DNA from: JBMOGA01 sp049318625
GTDB lineage: Bacteria; Pseudomonadota; Alphaproteobacteria; Rhizobiales; Hyphomicrobiaceae
Direction of reading: 5' to 3'
Assembly (NCBI GenBank): GCA_049318625.1
Contig: JBMOGA010000044.1
Span: forward strand, 1 to 32,809
Length of the DNA stretch: 32,809 nt
The stretch's first letter is position 1; each line of letters starts with the position of its first letter. This document shows, one piece after another, positions 23,524 through 30,755 of this stretch. Below the pieces are notes generated by a model. The model was given only the letters and a program-made list of their open reading frames with translations. It ran no database searches and had not been told where the DNA came from. The position numbers and the translations under genes were made by a program.

Positions 23524-24234
23524 TCAGGGGCGCAGGCCGAGGCCCCAGCGTGCTCCCCAGCCCACGGCCGGGCGGGTGTCGGCGTAGCCGGAGCGATGCC
23601 AGGACTGGGCGGCCAGGAACCGGCGCTCGTGCGCATCATTGCCATCGAGGGGGGCGCGGCCGGCGTAGCGCACCCGCACTTTGGCGACGCCGCGGCGCTC
23701 GGTGTCGAGCAGGCGCGCGGCCGTCTGCGACAGGTCGAGCACGCGGTCGTGGGCATAGGGGCCGCGGTCGTTGATGCGGACCAGCACGGTGCGGCCGTTT
23801 TCGAGGTTGGTCACGTAGGCGTAGGAGGGCAGCGGCAGCGTCGGATGGGCGGCTGTCAGGGCGTGGCGATCATAGATCTCGCCGTTGGCGGTGCGGCGGC
23901 CGTGGAAGTCGGCGCCGTACCAGGACGCGAGCCCGGTGCGATCGTAGCCCGGCTCTTCGCGGGGCACATACCAGCGGCCGGCCACCTTGTAGGGGCTGCC
24001 GAGTTTGTAGACCCCGCCGCCTTTCGGGACCGGCCGACCGTCGGCAACGACGCGCGGACTGGCGGCAACGCCGGTGCGCCGTTCGCTGCTGAAGCCGTCG
24101 TTCGAGGTGACACGCCCGCCGCCGGAGCAGCCCACCGCCAAAAGGGCGGCAACGACACACGCGAGGGCCGGCAACGACCCGGCAAATCCACTGCGACCGA
24201 GATTGCGACGCGACACGCTCACCAACCGACCCAC
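23524..24234 (-). CDS. rlpA: RlpA-like lipoprotein with double-psi beta-barrel
   Basis: A 236-residue envelope protein; RlpA of Pseudomonas is a septal lytic transglycosylase acting on naked glycan. A lipobox LLAVGC follows a hydrophobic segment, giving lipidation at Cys36. The catalytic double-psi barrel covers GLASWYGADFHGRRTANGEIYDRHALTAAHPTLP, ENGRTVLVRINDRGP and RVLDLSQTAARLL (about 100-190), with the family Glu/Asp/His positions kept. The usual C-terminal SPOR domain is missing; the protein ends about 45 residues after the barrel. The start is uncertain: GTG at 24234, TTG at 24225 or GTG at 24222, none with a strong ribosome binding site. Confidence 0.9.
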   Translation of the reverse strand: MGRLVSVSRRNLGRSGFAGSLPALACVVAALLAVGCSGGGRVTSNDGFSSERRTGVAASPRVVADGRPVPKGGGVYKLGSPYKVAGRWYVPREEPGYDRTGLASWYGADFHGRRTANGEIYDRHALTAAHPTLPLPSYAYVTNLENGRTVLVRINDRGPYAHDRVLDLSQTAARLLDTERRGVAKVRVRYAGRAPLDGNDAHERRFLAAQSWHRSGYADTRPAVGWGARWGLGLRP

Positions 24235-24417
24235 CCCGAGCCTACACAGACCGCTTATTCGAGCAGATCACGGTAAAGTTGCGATGAAGACGGGTTGCAT
24301 CTGCCCCGCCGCGGAGCTGCGTGTGGCGATGGCGCCCGTTCAGGGTTCAGCAATGCCCGGGTCCGACACTGGCGTGCCAGGGGTGGCCCGGTCCGGGCGG
24401 CCCGAACGGAGACCACC

Positions 24418-24681
24418 ATGCACGTGCTGAGACCGCAGTGCGCCCACTGCATCTACTGGAGCGCCGACCACACGGCCAGCCCGGCGACCGCCGGCCACTG
24501 CCACCGCTACCCGCCGGCGGTGGTGATCAACCCGCAGACCGGGGTGGTCGTGCAGAAATATCCGACAACGGATCTCCATCAATGGTGCGGGGAATGGAGC
24601 GACGACGACACGCGGCTGGTCGCGGCCGTCCGCCGGATGGTGGCGGCGCGGGCGGCACGCGGCCCCGGCACGCCCGGTTGA
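24418..24681 (+). CDS. Small four-cysteine protein, unknown function
   Basis: An 87-residue protein starting at an ATG with GGAG 7 bases upstream. Cys8, Cys11, Cys28 and Cys57 occur as CxxCxYW, GHCHRYPP and WCGEW, each next to aromatic residues. This resembles widespread small proteobacterial and phage proteins with a CxxC...CRRYPP...WCGE pattern, probably binding zinc or iron. I know no established function. The C-terminal 20 residues are Ala/Arg-rich. It is the only plus-strand gene in the last 15 kb, divergent from rlpA and convergent with the DUF1254 cluster. Confidence 0.7.
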   Translation: MHVLRPQCAHCIYWSADHTASPATAGHCHRYPPAVVINPQTGVVVQKYPTTDLHQWCGEWSDDDTRLVAAVRRMVAARAARGPGTPG

Positions 24682-24693
24682 GGCGAAGTGCCA

Positions 24694-24710
24694 GGCGCGC
24701 GCTGCGCGCC
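24694..24710. terminator. GC hairpin between convergent genes
   Basis: GGCGCGC / GCGCGCC with loop GCT forms a 7-base-pair stem between the small cysteine protein (ending 24681) and the DUF1254 gene (ending 24749). The position suits a bidirectional terminator, but neither strand shows a T-run. Confidence 0.35.
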
Positions 24711-24748
24711 GTCGGCCGGGACTCGCAATGCTCCGGACCGGTGTACTC

Positions 24749-26128
24749 TCACTGCCGCTCGATCCGCGGCAACAACCAGGTGCCGGCCAGGGCGTCCGAT
24801 TTCGGGCCGTACAGGCGCAGCACCATGTAGAAGGGCCCCTTGGGCGCGGGCAGCCAGTTCGATTGACGGTCGGCGTCGGCGGGCTTCTTCGCCTGGATGA
24901 AGAGCGTCAGCGAGCCGTCGCTGTCTGTTTTCAGGCCGCGCGTGCGGTTGCCGATCGAATACCGGCCGATTTCGTTCTCGACGAGGTTTCCGTCGCTCAT
25001 CCGGTACATCGTCAGTGACCAGAAGGCGTTCACCGGCGGCAGTTGGCCGGGCGCAAAGCGGATCACATAGTTGCGTGCGCCGTCGAGGCGCTCGCCGGCC
25101 GCGTCGGTGGCCGCACTCGGGTAGTAGGACTCCTCCGGAACGTTCGCGAGAGGCCCGCCCGCCCATACCGCCGCGCGCTGGAGGTAATCGAAGCCATAGG
25201 TGCCCATGCCGCTGGCCGCGACCCGCCAGCCATTGACGAAGCGCCCGATATCGAGACCGGCTCGTTCGATCACGGTCCTCGCATCGCCGTAGGCTCTTGC
25301 GACGACCGCGGGAGAGGGCTTGATCGGGTGCTTGACTTGCGCCGGCCCGACGCCGATCGCCGCGAGTACGCTCATCAATCCTTGCTCCCCCGGCCGCACG
25401 GGGTTCATGCGCAGCGCGCGATCGAGCAGTTCCAGCCGCGCCGGGACGCTCCCGGCCGCAAACGGCTGAAGACCGCTGGTATCATCGGCCGGCATCTCGG
25501 ACCCGTCGCGATAGCGGGACAGAGGCCGGATCCGGAACTTCTTCTGAAGGGCATTGACCGCCGGCACGTCCTGCGGGCCATCGACGAGATTGCGCAGGAG
25601 CACGTTGGCGAAGACGGTGTTGGAGCGAATGGTCCCCTTGATGTCCTTCGGCAATTCCCCCGTCCACCCCGGCCCGACGATGGCGAAGGCGCCGGCCTCG
25701 GTTCCGTTGAGCCGCTGGCCGATGTTGGCGATCGTCTCCGTGGTGAGGTCCAGGATTTGCGCCGTGTAGTAACGGCCGCCGGTATCCGGCATCTCGAGGA
25801 TGACGGGCTCCTTGCGCAGATCCAGCCAGGCCGTGGAATAGAGCGTGTCGTTGTTCGGCGCGCGAAACGGCGACACCTTCGGCGTCGCGAGGCTCGTGTA
25901 GTGATAGTAGCTGTTGAACCCGGCCTTTCGCGTCGCCCGATCCAGGACTTCTTGCGACATCCGCAGCACCATGCCCTCGATCGGCAGGCCATAGACTGCC
26001 GCTGCGAAGGCGGCCGCATAGGCGAGTGCGTCGTCCGGCTTGCCGGATTTCACCTGGGCTTCTGCCGGGGCCCGGAACACGAACAGACAGCAGAGCAGGA
26101 CGAAGGCTCTTGTCGTCACGAACAGCAT
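24749..26128 (-). CDS. Exported DUF1254/DUF1214 protein, second copy
   Basis: A 459-residue protein with a Sec signal peptide (1-24, cut after PAEA). The N-terminal DUF1254 region contains YHYTSLATPKVSPF and PNNDTLYSTAWLDLRKEPV (91-109), the family hallmark. The C-terminal DUF1214 region has NAFWSLTMYRMSDGNLVENEIGRYSIG and NWLPAPKGPFYMVLRLYGPK. No catalytic function is established for this family. It is the last gene of a minus-strand cluster, 39 bases after a paralogue with the same two domains but low overall identity by eye. GGAG lies 9-10 bases before the ATG. Confidence 0.88.
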   Translation of the reverse strand: MLFVTTRAFVLLCCLFVFRAPAEAQVKSGKPDDALAYAAAFAAAVYGLPIEGMVLRMSQEVLDRATRKAGFNSYYHYTSLATPKVSPFRAPNNDTLYSTAWLDLRKEPVILEMPDTGGRYYTAQILDLTTETIANIGQRLNGTEAGAFAIVGPGWTGELPKDIKGTIRSNTVFANVLLRNLVDGPQDVPAVNALQKKFRIRPLSRYRDGSEMPADDTSGLQPFAAGSVPARLELLDRALRMNPVRPGEQGLMSVLAAIGVGPAQVKHPIKPSPAVVARAYGDARTVIERAGLDIGRFVNGWRVAASGMGTYGFDYLQRAAVWAGGPLANVPEESYYPSAATDAAGERLDGARNYVIRFAPGQLPPVNAFWSLTMYRMSDGNLVENEIGRYSIGNRTRGLKTDSDGSLTLFIQAKKPADADRQSNWLPAPKGPFYMVLRLYGPKSDALAGTWLLPRIERQ

Positions 26129-26167
26129 GGTGGCCCACTCCGGAGAGAGAAGCGCAAGGAGCGCTCG

Positions 26168-27634
26168 TTACTGCCTGACGAGCGGCGGGGGGATCCACTG
26201 CCCCGTTTGAACGGCGCGGCTCGGCATATAGGTCCGCAGCACGACGATGAAGCGACCTTCGGGGGCGGGCAACCAGTTGCCTGCCGGAGCGGCGGCCGGC
26301 TTCCGGCTGCCGACGTAGAGCGTCAGCGAGCCGTCGGGATTGGGCTTGAGGCCCGGCGTGGTCGGTCTCAAGAGGTAGCGGTCGATCGGGTTTGCGACGA
26401 GCAGATTGTCTGCCGCGTCGTAGAGCGTGAGCGACCAGAAGGCCCGGGGATCGACGGGCGGGCCGCCGCCGGCCGGGAACGTGAGTTCGTACGTGTTACG
26501 CCCATCGAGCGGCGCGCCGTCCTTGTCGAGCCGCCCCGTGAAATACATCGCCTCATCGGGCGAGAAGGACGCGATCTGTGTAATCTGGACGACCGCCCGC
26601 CCGATGTAGTCGGGGCTCGCCCGGCCGGTGTTTGGGTCGGGGATCCGCCAGCCGTTGCGCACCTCGCCACTTGTCAGTCGGGCGTTGAGGATCTCTTGAG
26701 CGCCTCGGGCGCCGTCCGCCAGCGCGTTGCGGACAGCCGGTGTGTCGGGAAGGCTGGCGCAGGGTCCGAGTCCGGCTTGGCTCATGGCCGAGACCAGGGC
26801 CGCATAGTCGCCGGCCGGCCGATTGCGGCAGGTGTGCGCATTGACGATGGCGAAGTACGTCAATGGATCGCGGATCTGGCGGACCGGCTCCCGCACGTCG
26901 AACTCGGAGCTGTCGACACGGGGGAAGGTCTTCACCGGCTGCTTCCAGGCCGACAGAGGCGCCAGCCGGATTCGATCTTGGATGGAGTGGACGGCGGCCA
27001 CGTCGGCGGCGTCACGCACGAACACCCTCTGAAAGAGTGCGATGTCGCGCGTCGGTGCCCGGATGACCCGTGTGAAGCCCGCGGGCGGCGGCCCTCTGTG
27101 GTCTGGCGGCAGGATCAGAATGTTCGCCGCGTCTCCGTTGGTCGTGCGTGTGCCGACGACCGCGAACGTGTTGAAGTAGGCATCGTGCAGCGCGACGGAA
27201 TAGTAGCGGTCCTTGACGCGCGGGATCGAAAGGACGACCGGCCCCTGCTTGTCGAGAAGAAGATAGGCCGCGCCGTAGAGCGTATCGACGTTCGGCATGA
27301 CGTTGGTGCGGTCGCTCGGACTGGCGAGCTTGCGCAGCAGGATCCAGCCGCCGAAAGGCTCTTCGCCCGGCGCGGCATGGAGGCGCCCCTGTTTGATCTC
27401 CGTGGTCTGGCGAAAGTACAGGAAGGCCGGCAGACCCCACAGGTAGGCCTGCGTGGCCAACGATCGCGCGTTGAGAACGCGCGCCTCGTCGACGGCTGCG
27501 GGGCTGAGATCCAGCCGGAAATCCTCGATCCTCGGCCTTGTGTCTTGGGCCTGAACGTGGCCCCCACCGACGGCCAACGCGAGGGCAAGCAGCACGACGT
27601 GCCGGGAAAACGTTCTGCGAGCGTCGACTCTCAT
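26168..27634 (-). CDS. Exported DUF1254/DUF1214 protein, first copy
   Basis: A 488-residue protein with a signal peptide (1-29, cut after HVQA). DUF1254 motifs include MPNVDTLYGAAYLLLDKQGPVVL (113-135) and RYYSVALHDAYFNTFAVVG; DUF1214 motifs include RAFWSLTLYDAADNLLVANPIDRYLL and NWLPAPEGRFIVVLRTYMP. It has a longer N-terminus (about 25 residues between the signal and first domain) and a TYFAIVNAHTC segment not seen in the second copy. The ATG at 27634 is only 2 bases from the stop of the upstream barrel gene, so the two are almost certainly translated together. Periplasmic location is expected; function is unknown. Confidence 0.88.
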   Translation of the reverse strand: MRVDARRTFSRHVVLLALALAVGGGHVQAQDTRPRIEDFRLDLSPAAVDEARVLNARSLATQAYLWGLPAFLYFRQTTEIKQGRLHAAPGEEPFGGWILLRKLASPSDRTNVMPNVDTLYGAAYLLLDKQGPVVLSIPRVKDRYYSVALHDAYFNTFAVVGTRTTNGDAANILILPPDHRGPPPAGFTRVIRAPTRDIALFQRVFVRDAADVAAVHSIQDRIRLAPLSAWKQPVKTFPRVDSSEFDVREPVRQIRDPLTYFAIVNAHTCRNRPAGDYAALVSAMSQAGLGPCASLPDTPAVRNALADGARGAQEILNARLTSGEVRNGWRIPDPNTGRASPDYIGRAVVQITQIASFSPDEAMYFTGRLDKDGAPLDGRNTYELTFPAGGGPPVDPRAFWSLTLYDAADNLLVANPIDRYLLRPTTPGLKPNPDGSLTLYVGSRKPAAAPAGNWLPAPEGRFIVVLRTYMPSRAVQTGQWIPPPLVRQ

Positions 27635-27636
27635 TT

Positions 27637-29082
27637 TCAGTATTTCCAAATGAACGCGGTGTAGGCGCCCCACCAGTTCTCGGTGCTTCCGGGGGCGATC
27701 TCCTTGAGCCCTGCCCCCGGCGCGGACAGGGCCACGCCGGAGGTCAGAAACAGGTTCTGGGTGAGCAATTTCGTGTATTCGACATAGAAGTGGTCCGACA
27801 GTTGAGGCTTCTGAACGCCGACGAGCAGCACCGGCAGGCTGCCGCTGAAGCCCAGGCGGGTCGCCTGCCCGAACTGGATGGGACTGTTGAGTTCGGCCGC
27901 GTCGACCCGCCAGTAGCGGAACTTCAGAAGATCGCTCTGCGTCAGCACGAGGTCGACGCCGAGCCTGTGCGCCTGGACGTTGGAATTGTAGAAGGCGAGC
28001 GATCCGTTCCCGCCGGTCGCCCAGAGCGTCGGGCTGCCGGCGTAGAACAGCGGGTCGAAGCGCTCGTTTCGACCGGTCGCGGGGTCGTCGCCCGAGAAGT
28101 AGCGGTAGGCATAAGAAAAGGTCGGAGAGAACGGCAGCTTCGCGGCCGTATAGCCGACCTCGCCCTGACCACCCACGGCGCGCAAGTCGATGCGGTCGTT
28201 CCACTGTTGGGCGAGATCGCCGGCAATCCAAAGTCCGGGGACGGATGGTAAAGGTTCGACGCGGACATAACCATGGATCGTCTGCAGCCCGTCGCGTCCA
28301 TTCGGAACAAGCGTGAGGGGCGCCTGCATCGAGGGATACTCCGACGACAAGACGTCGATGTATGCCAGTCCGGCCATCTGGTTGGGGGCGAGCCGGACCT
28401 CGGTCTTGGCGCCAGCCAACCTGGTTTTGGTATCGCTCGAAGAGAGTTCGTTGGGATCGAGGTAGAACGCGTCGAACGAGACGCTCGCGAGCGACAGCCG
28501 GGCAACGCCCGTCATGCCCCAGGCGGTCCGCGGCGCGAACAGCAGCGCACCGCGCTCGAAGCCATTGCCGGCGCCCGTCTGGATCAGCATGCCATTGCCG
28601 ATGCTGTAGTCCTGCTGGCCGCCCGAGAGGTCGAGGCTCAGTCCATCGGCAGTCTTGATTCTGATGCCGGCGTAGCCGTTCTCGAGCGAGACATGTCCGG
28701 TGTCACCTTCCTCGAAGACGTCGTGGCCCAGTGTACGCGTCCCCATCGCCGCGACGCCGCCGTAGAGCGCCAGATGCTCGCTGGCGGAATAGGTCACGCG
28801 CAGGCTCGGCTTCGCCCACAGTTCCGACCAGCCGCGATCGGGTTTGTAGTTGGCGGTCGGCGCGACGCTCGATGCCAGGTTCCACCAGCTGCCCCATTCG
28901 CCGGCGATCTGGATGCCACCATCGAAGCCGAACTTCACGTCCCATGGGCCAGACGTGAAACGGAGCGGATCGGAGGGCGCCTGTTGCGCGAGCAGCGTTT
29001 GTGGTGCGAGTGCCAACACCAGCGCCAGCCAGAAGGGGGCGAACCAGTTCGAATGGGATATCCGCTCTTCCGGTATCGGCAT
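27637..29082 (-). CDS. Outer-membrane beta-barrel, alginate-export-like
   Basis: A 481-residue protein with a signal peptide (cut near LLAQ, residue 33), alternating amphipathic beta strands throughout, and a C-terminal aromatic strand ending WGAYTAFIWKY, the usual outer-membrane insertion signal. WDVKFGFDGGIQIAGEWGSWWNL and SLRVTYSASEHLALYGGVAAMGTRT look like the Alginate_exp (AlgE-type) porin family; the assignment is by pattern, not by alignment. No alginate or cellulose synthesis genes are nearby, so 'alginate' should not be taken as the substrate. It lies between an outer-membrane protein gene and a coupled DUF1254 gene. Confidence 0.75.
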   Translation of the reverse strand: MPIPEERISHSNWFAPFWLALVLALAPQTLLAQQAPSDPLRFTSGPWDVKFGFDGGIQIAGEWGSWWNLASSVAPTANYKPDRGWSELWAKPSLRVTYSASEHLALYGGVAAMGTRTLGHDVFEEGDTGHVSLENGYAGIRIKTADGLSLDLSGGQQDYSIGNGMLIQTGAGNGFERGALLFAPRTAWGMTGVARLSLASVSFDAFYLDPNELSSSDTKTRLAGAKTEVRLAPNQMAGLAYIDVLSSEYPSMQAPLTLVPNGRDGLQTIHGYVRVEPLPSVPGLWIAGDLAQQWNDRIDLRAVGGQGEVGYTAAKLPFSPTFSYAYRYFSGDDPATGRNERFDPLFYAGSPTLWATGGNGSLAFYNSNVQAHRLGVDLVLTQSDLLKFRYWRVDAAELNSPIQFGQATRLGFSGSLPVLLVGVQKPQLSDHFYVEYTKLLTQNLFLTSGVALSAPGAGLKEIAPGSTENWWGAYTAFIWKY

Positions 29083-29139
29083 GGCGCAGCCTGTCTGGTG
29101 TCTTATTCGGCCGTCTGCCCGTTCGCGGGGCGCGCGGCG

Positions 29140-29892
29140 TCAGAAGAAGTTCTTGATGGCGACTTCGACGGCGCCGCGGTCTTCGATGTCACCCCATTTA
29201 CGGCTGACGCGCAGCGAACCGACCAGGGTCGGGCTGAACTGATAACCGGTCTCGGTCGCGCCCTCGAACCACGCCGTCTGTGAACTGGTCAGGTCCCACG
29301 TGTGCTTGGCATCCAGCGTGACGAACATTTTATTCGGGAACATGAAGGCCTGGATGGCGCGCACTTCGATGTTGCGAATGTCCGCGCGGTCGTCGTCACC
29401 GCCGATGGAATTGTACGATTTCACCACGCCGGCCGTGATGAGTGACGGCGACCACGCGAATACGGCGAGAAGCGCTGGATTGAGCTGGTATTTGCCGCTA
29501 CCGACCGTCTGCTCCGTCGCCGTCGGTAGGACCACTTCTGCGGCGCCGCCCAGCGACCACGGGCCGATCCGCTCGATGAAGCGGACGCGGGCGAAGGTGT
29601 CGCCGATGCCGCGGTCGTCGAAGCTGGCGATGACGCCGGGAACACCCGAGAAATGGTAGTTGGCGTGGACCGGAAGCTCGAAGTTCAGGCCGATCTTGTC
29701 CGTCGCGCGGTAATCGTACTTCAGGGTCGCCGTATAGATGAAGGAGCCGCCCGGCAACCAGTTGTATTTGCCGATGATGTCGAAGCGCGTATCGATGTCG
29801 GCCGGATTGACGCCGCGCACCTGTTGGGCGCCCGCGTGATCGGCGACCGTCAGCAGCCCCAGCGCACTCACGACGGCACGGAACGCTCTCAT
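29140..29892 (-). CDS. Outer-membrane beta-barrel protein, transporter-like
   Basis: A 250-residue protein with a signal peptide (1-22, cut after DHAGA) and repeated amphipathic strands such as FIYTATLKYDYRATDKIGLNFELPVHANYHF and ETGYQFSPTLVGSLRVSRKWG; it ends VEVAIKNFF, a C-terminal Phe signal for outer-membrane insertion. It resembles the PF13557 'phenol/MetA degradation' outer-membrane family, members of which are linked to uptake of hydrophobic compounds. The ATG at 29892 has GGGGGT about 4 bases upstream. It is the first structural gene after the regulator and 57 bases before the larger barrel. Confidence 0.75.
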   Translation of the reverse strand: MRAFRAVVSALGLLTVADHAGAQQVRGVNPADIDTRFDIIGKYNWLPGGSFIYTATLKYDYRATDKIGLNFELPVHANYHFSGVPGVIASFDDRGIGDTFARVRFIERIGPWSLGGAAEVVLPTATEQTVGSGKYQLNPALLAVFAWSPSLITAGVVKSYNSIGGDDDRADIRNIEVRAIQAFMFPNKMFVTLDAKHTWDLTSSQTAWFEGATETGYQFSPTLVGSLRVSRKWGDIEDRGAVEVAIKNFF

Positions 29893-30085
29893 TCTACCCC
29901 CTATAGTCACGCGGCATCCGGCATGCCGGCGTTTGGAGGCTGGATCGCGCCAGTGCCGGTTAGGACCCCGCGGGGGATAGAAAGGCATCTCCGCTCCACC
30001 GACAACGCACTTGCGACCCAAAATGGGTTTCAAACGGGATTCAATCGGCGGGGCGTCGTCGGCCATGACGGCGGCCCTCGGCCGA
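29893..30085. promoter_or_regulatory. Regulator-barrel intergenic region with three palindromes
   Basis: This 193-base gap separates the regulator gene from the barrel genes and holds three short perfect inverted repeats: CCGGCATGCCGG (29918-29929), CCCCGCGGGG (29966-29975) and ACCCA-AAA-TGGGT (30016-30028). One or more could be operators of the neighbouring winged-helix protein. No strong promoter pair is visible; a TATAGG lies too close to the start codon to be a normal -10. Confidence 0.35.
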
Positions 30086-30532
30086 TCAGGGCTTGGCCAG
30101 GATGCTCGCCATGCGCGCCAGATACTGGAACGTCGTCTCGGTGAGGGGGCTCAATTCCTCGGCGGCTTTGCGTGACGCCGTGAGGTAGCCGCGTTCGTCC
30201 CGATCGACCCATCCCATGTCGACCAGATCCTGCACCTTACGTCGCGCCGTCTCGCGCGGGATACCGGTGAACTCGGCAAGCGATCGCGCGTTCAGTGGTT
30301 CCGGCTCCACCGGTTGCCACGACTTGTCGATGAACTGGCTGTAGTCGAGGTCGGGCGGCGCCTTGCCGCGCGCCAGCGTGCGGTCGCCGATGACGCCCAG
30401 CACCAGCAGCAGGTCGAGGTCGCCGTGGAAGTGACGGCGGCATTGGATCAGGAACCAGGTGAACGTCTCGACGTGTGCCGGCCATATGACACCGAAGTTT
30501 GCCCGAATGTGTTCCTCGTCGATCGCCGTCAT
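30086..30532 (-). CDS. Winged helix-turn-helix regulator
   Basis: A 148-residue protein. Residues 1-60 are a helical sensor or dimerisation part (IWPAHVETFTWFLIQCRRHF). Residues 80-101 (LNARSLAEFTGIPRETARRKVQ) read as a helix-turn-helix and 103-120 (LVDMGWVDRDERGYLTAS) as the wing, in MarR/Crp-like style. GGAGG lies 4 bases before the ATG at 30532, which fixes the start; in-frame starts further up have none. It lies first in the same direction as the two barrels and two DUF1254 genes and is the natural local regulator. The single Cys31 may be a redox or ligand sensor, but that is a guess. Confidence 0.75.
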   Translation of the reverse strand: MTAIDEEHIRANFGVIWPAHVETFTWFLIQCRRHFHGDLDLLLVLGVIGDRTLARGKAPPDLDYSQFIDKSWQPVEPEPLNARSLAEFTGIPRETARRKVQDLVDMGWVDRDERGYLTASRKAAEELSPLTETTFQYLARMASILAKP

Positions 30533-30714
30533 CGGTCCTCCGGCCTCTGCAAGCGCGCCATCCCGAGCGCCCGTCGCGTTGACCCGGTTGAGGCATCCGC
30601 GCCGAGCCCTGCAATGTGGTTCGGGGCGAGAACGCGTGCAAGGCTCGCCAACCCGGCGCTTGTGCACGGGCACGTGGGGTGGTGGGCCGGCACGCGGCCC
30701 CTGCTCGTCCGGTT

Positions 30715-30733
30715 GAGGCGGCGCTTCCGCCTC
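30715..30733 (-). terminator. Hairpin after the TPR gene
   Basis: GAGGCGG / CCGCCTC with a 5-base loop is a 7-base-pair perfect stem, 22 bases downstream of the TPR gene stop on the minus strand. There is no T-run. It probably separates the TPR gene from the regulator gene; the rest of the 30533-30755 gap shows nothing else I can support. Confidence 0.35.
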
Positions 30734-30755
30734 CGCCGTCGATCAGCATCGGCCG

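Noticed and set aside
25043..27664. Open plus-strand frame of 873 codons opposite the two DUF1254 genes
   Set aside because: The longest frame in the region, but its product is Arg/Asp/Val-rich without motifs, while the minus-strand products have signal peptides and family motifs.
27637..29082. Alginate or cellulose secretion locus
   Set aside because: The barrel resembles AlgE-type porins, but no polymerase, epimerase, acetylase or c-di-GMP receptor gene accompanies it, so that function is not supported.
24235..30755. Genomic island or mobile element carrying the accessory cluster
   Set aside because: No tRNA, integrase, transposase, direct repeat or terminal inverted repeat was found at the borders, and base composition looks similar to its surroundings by eye.
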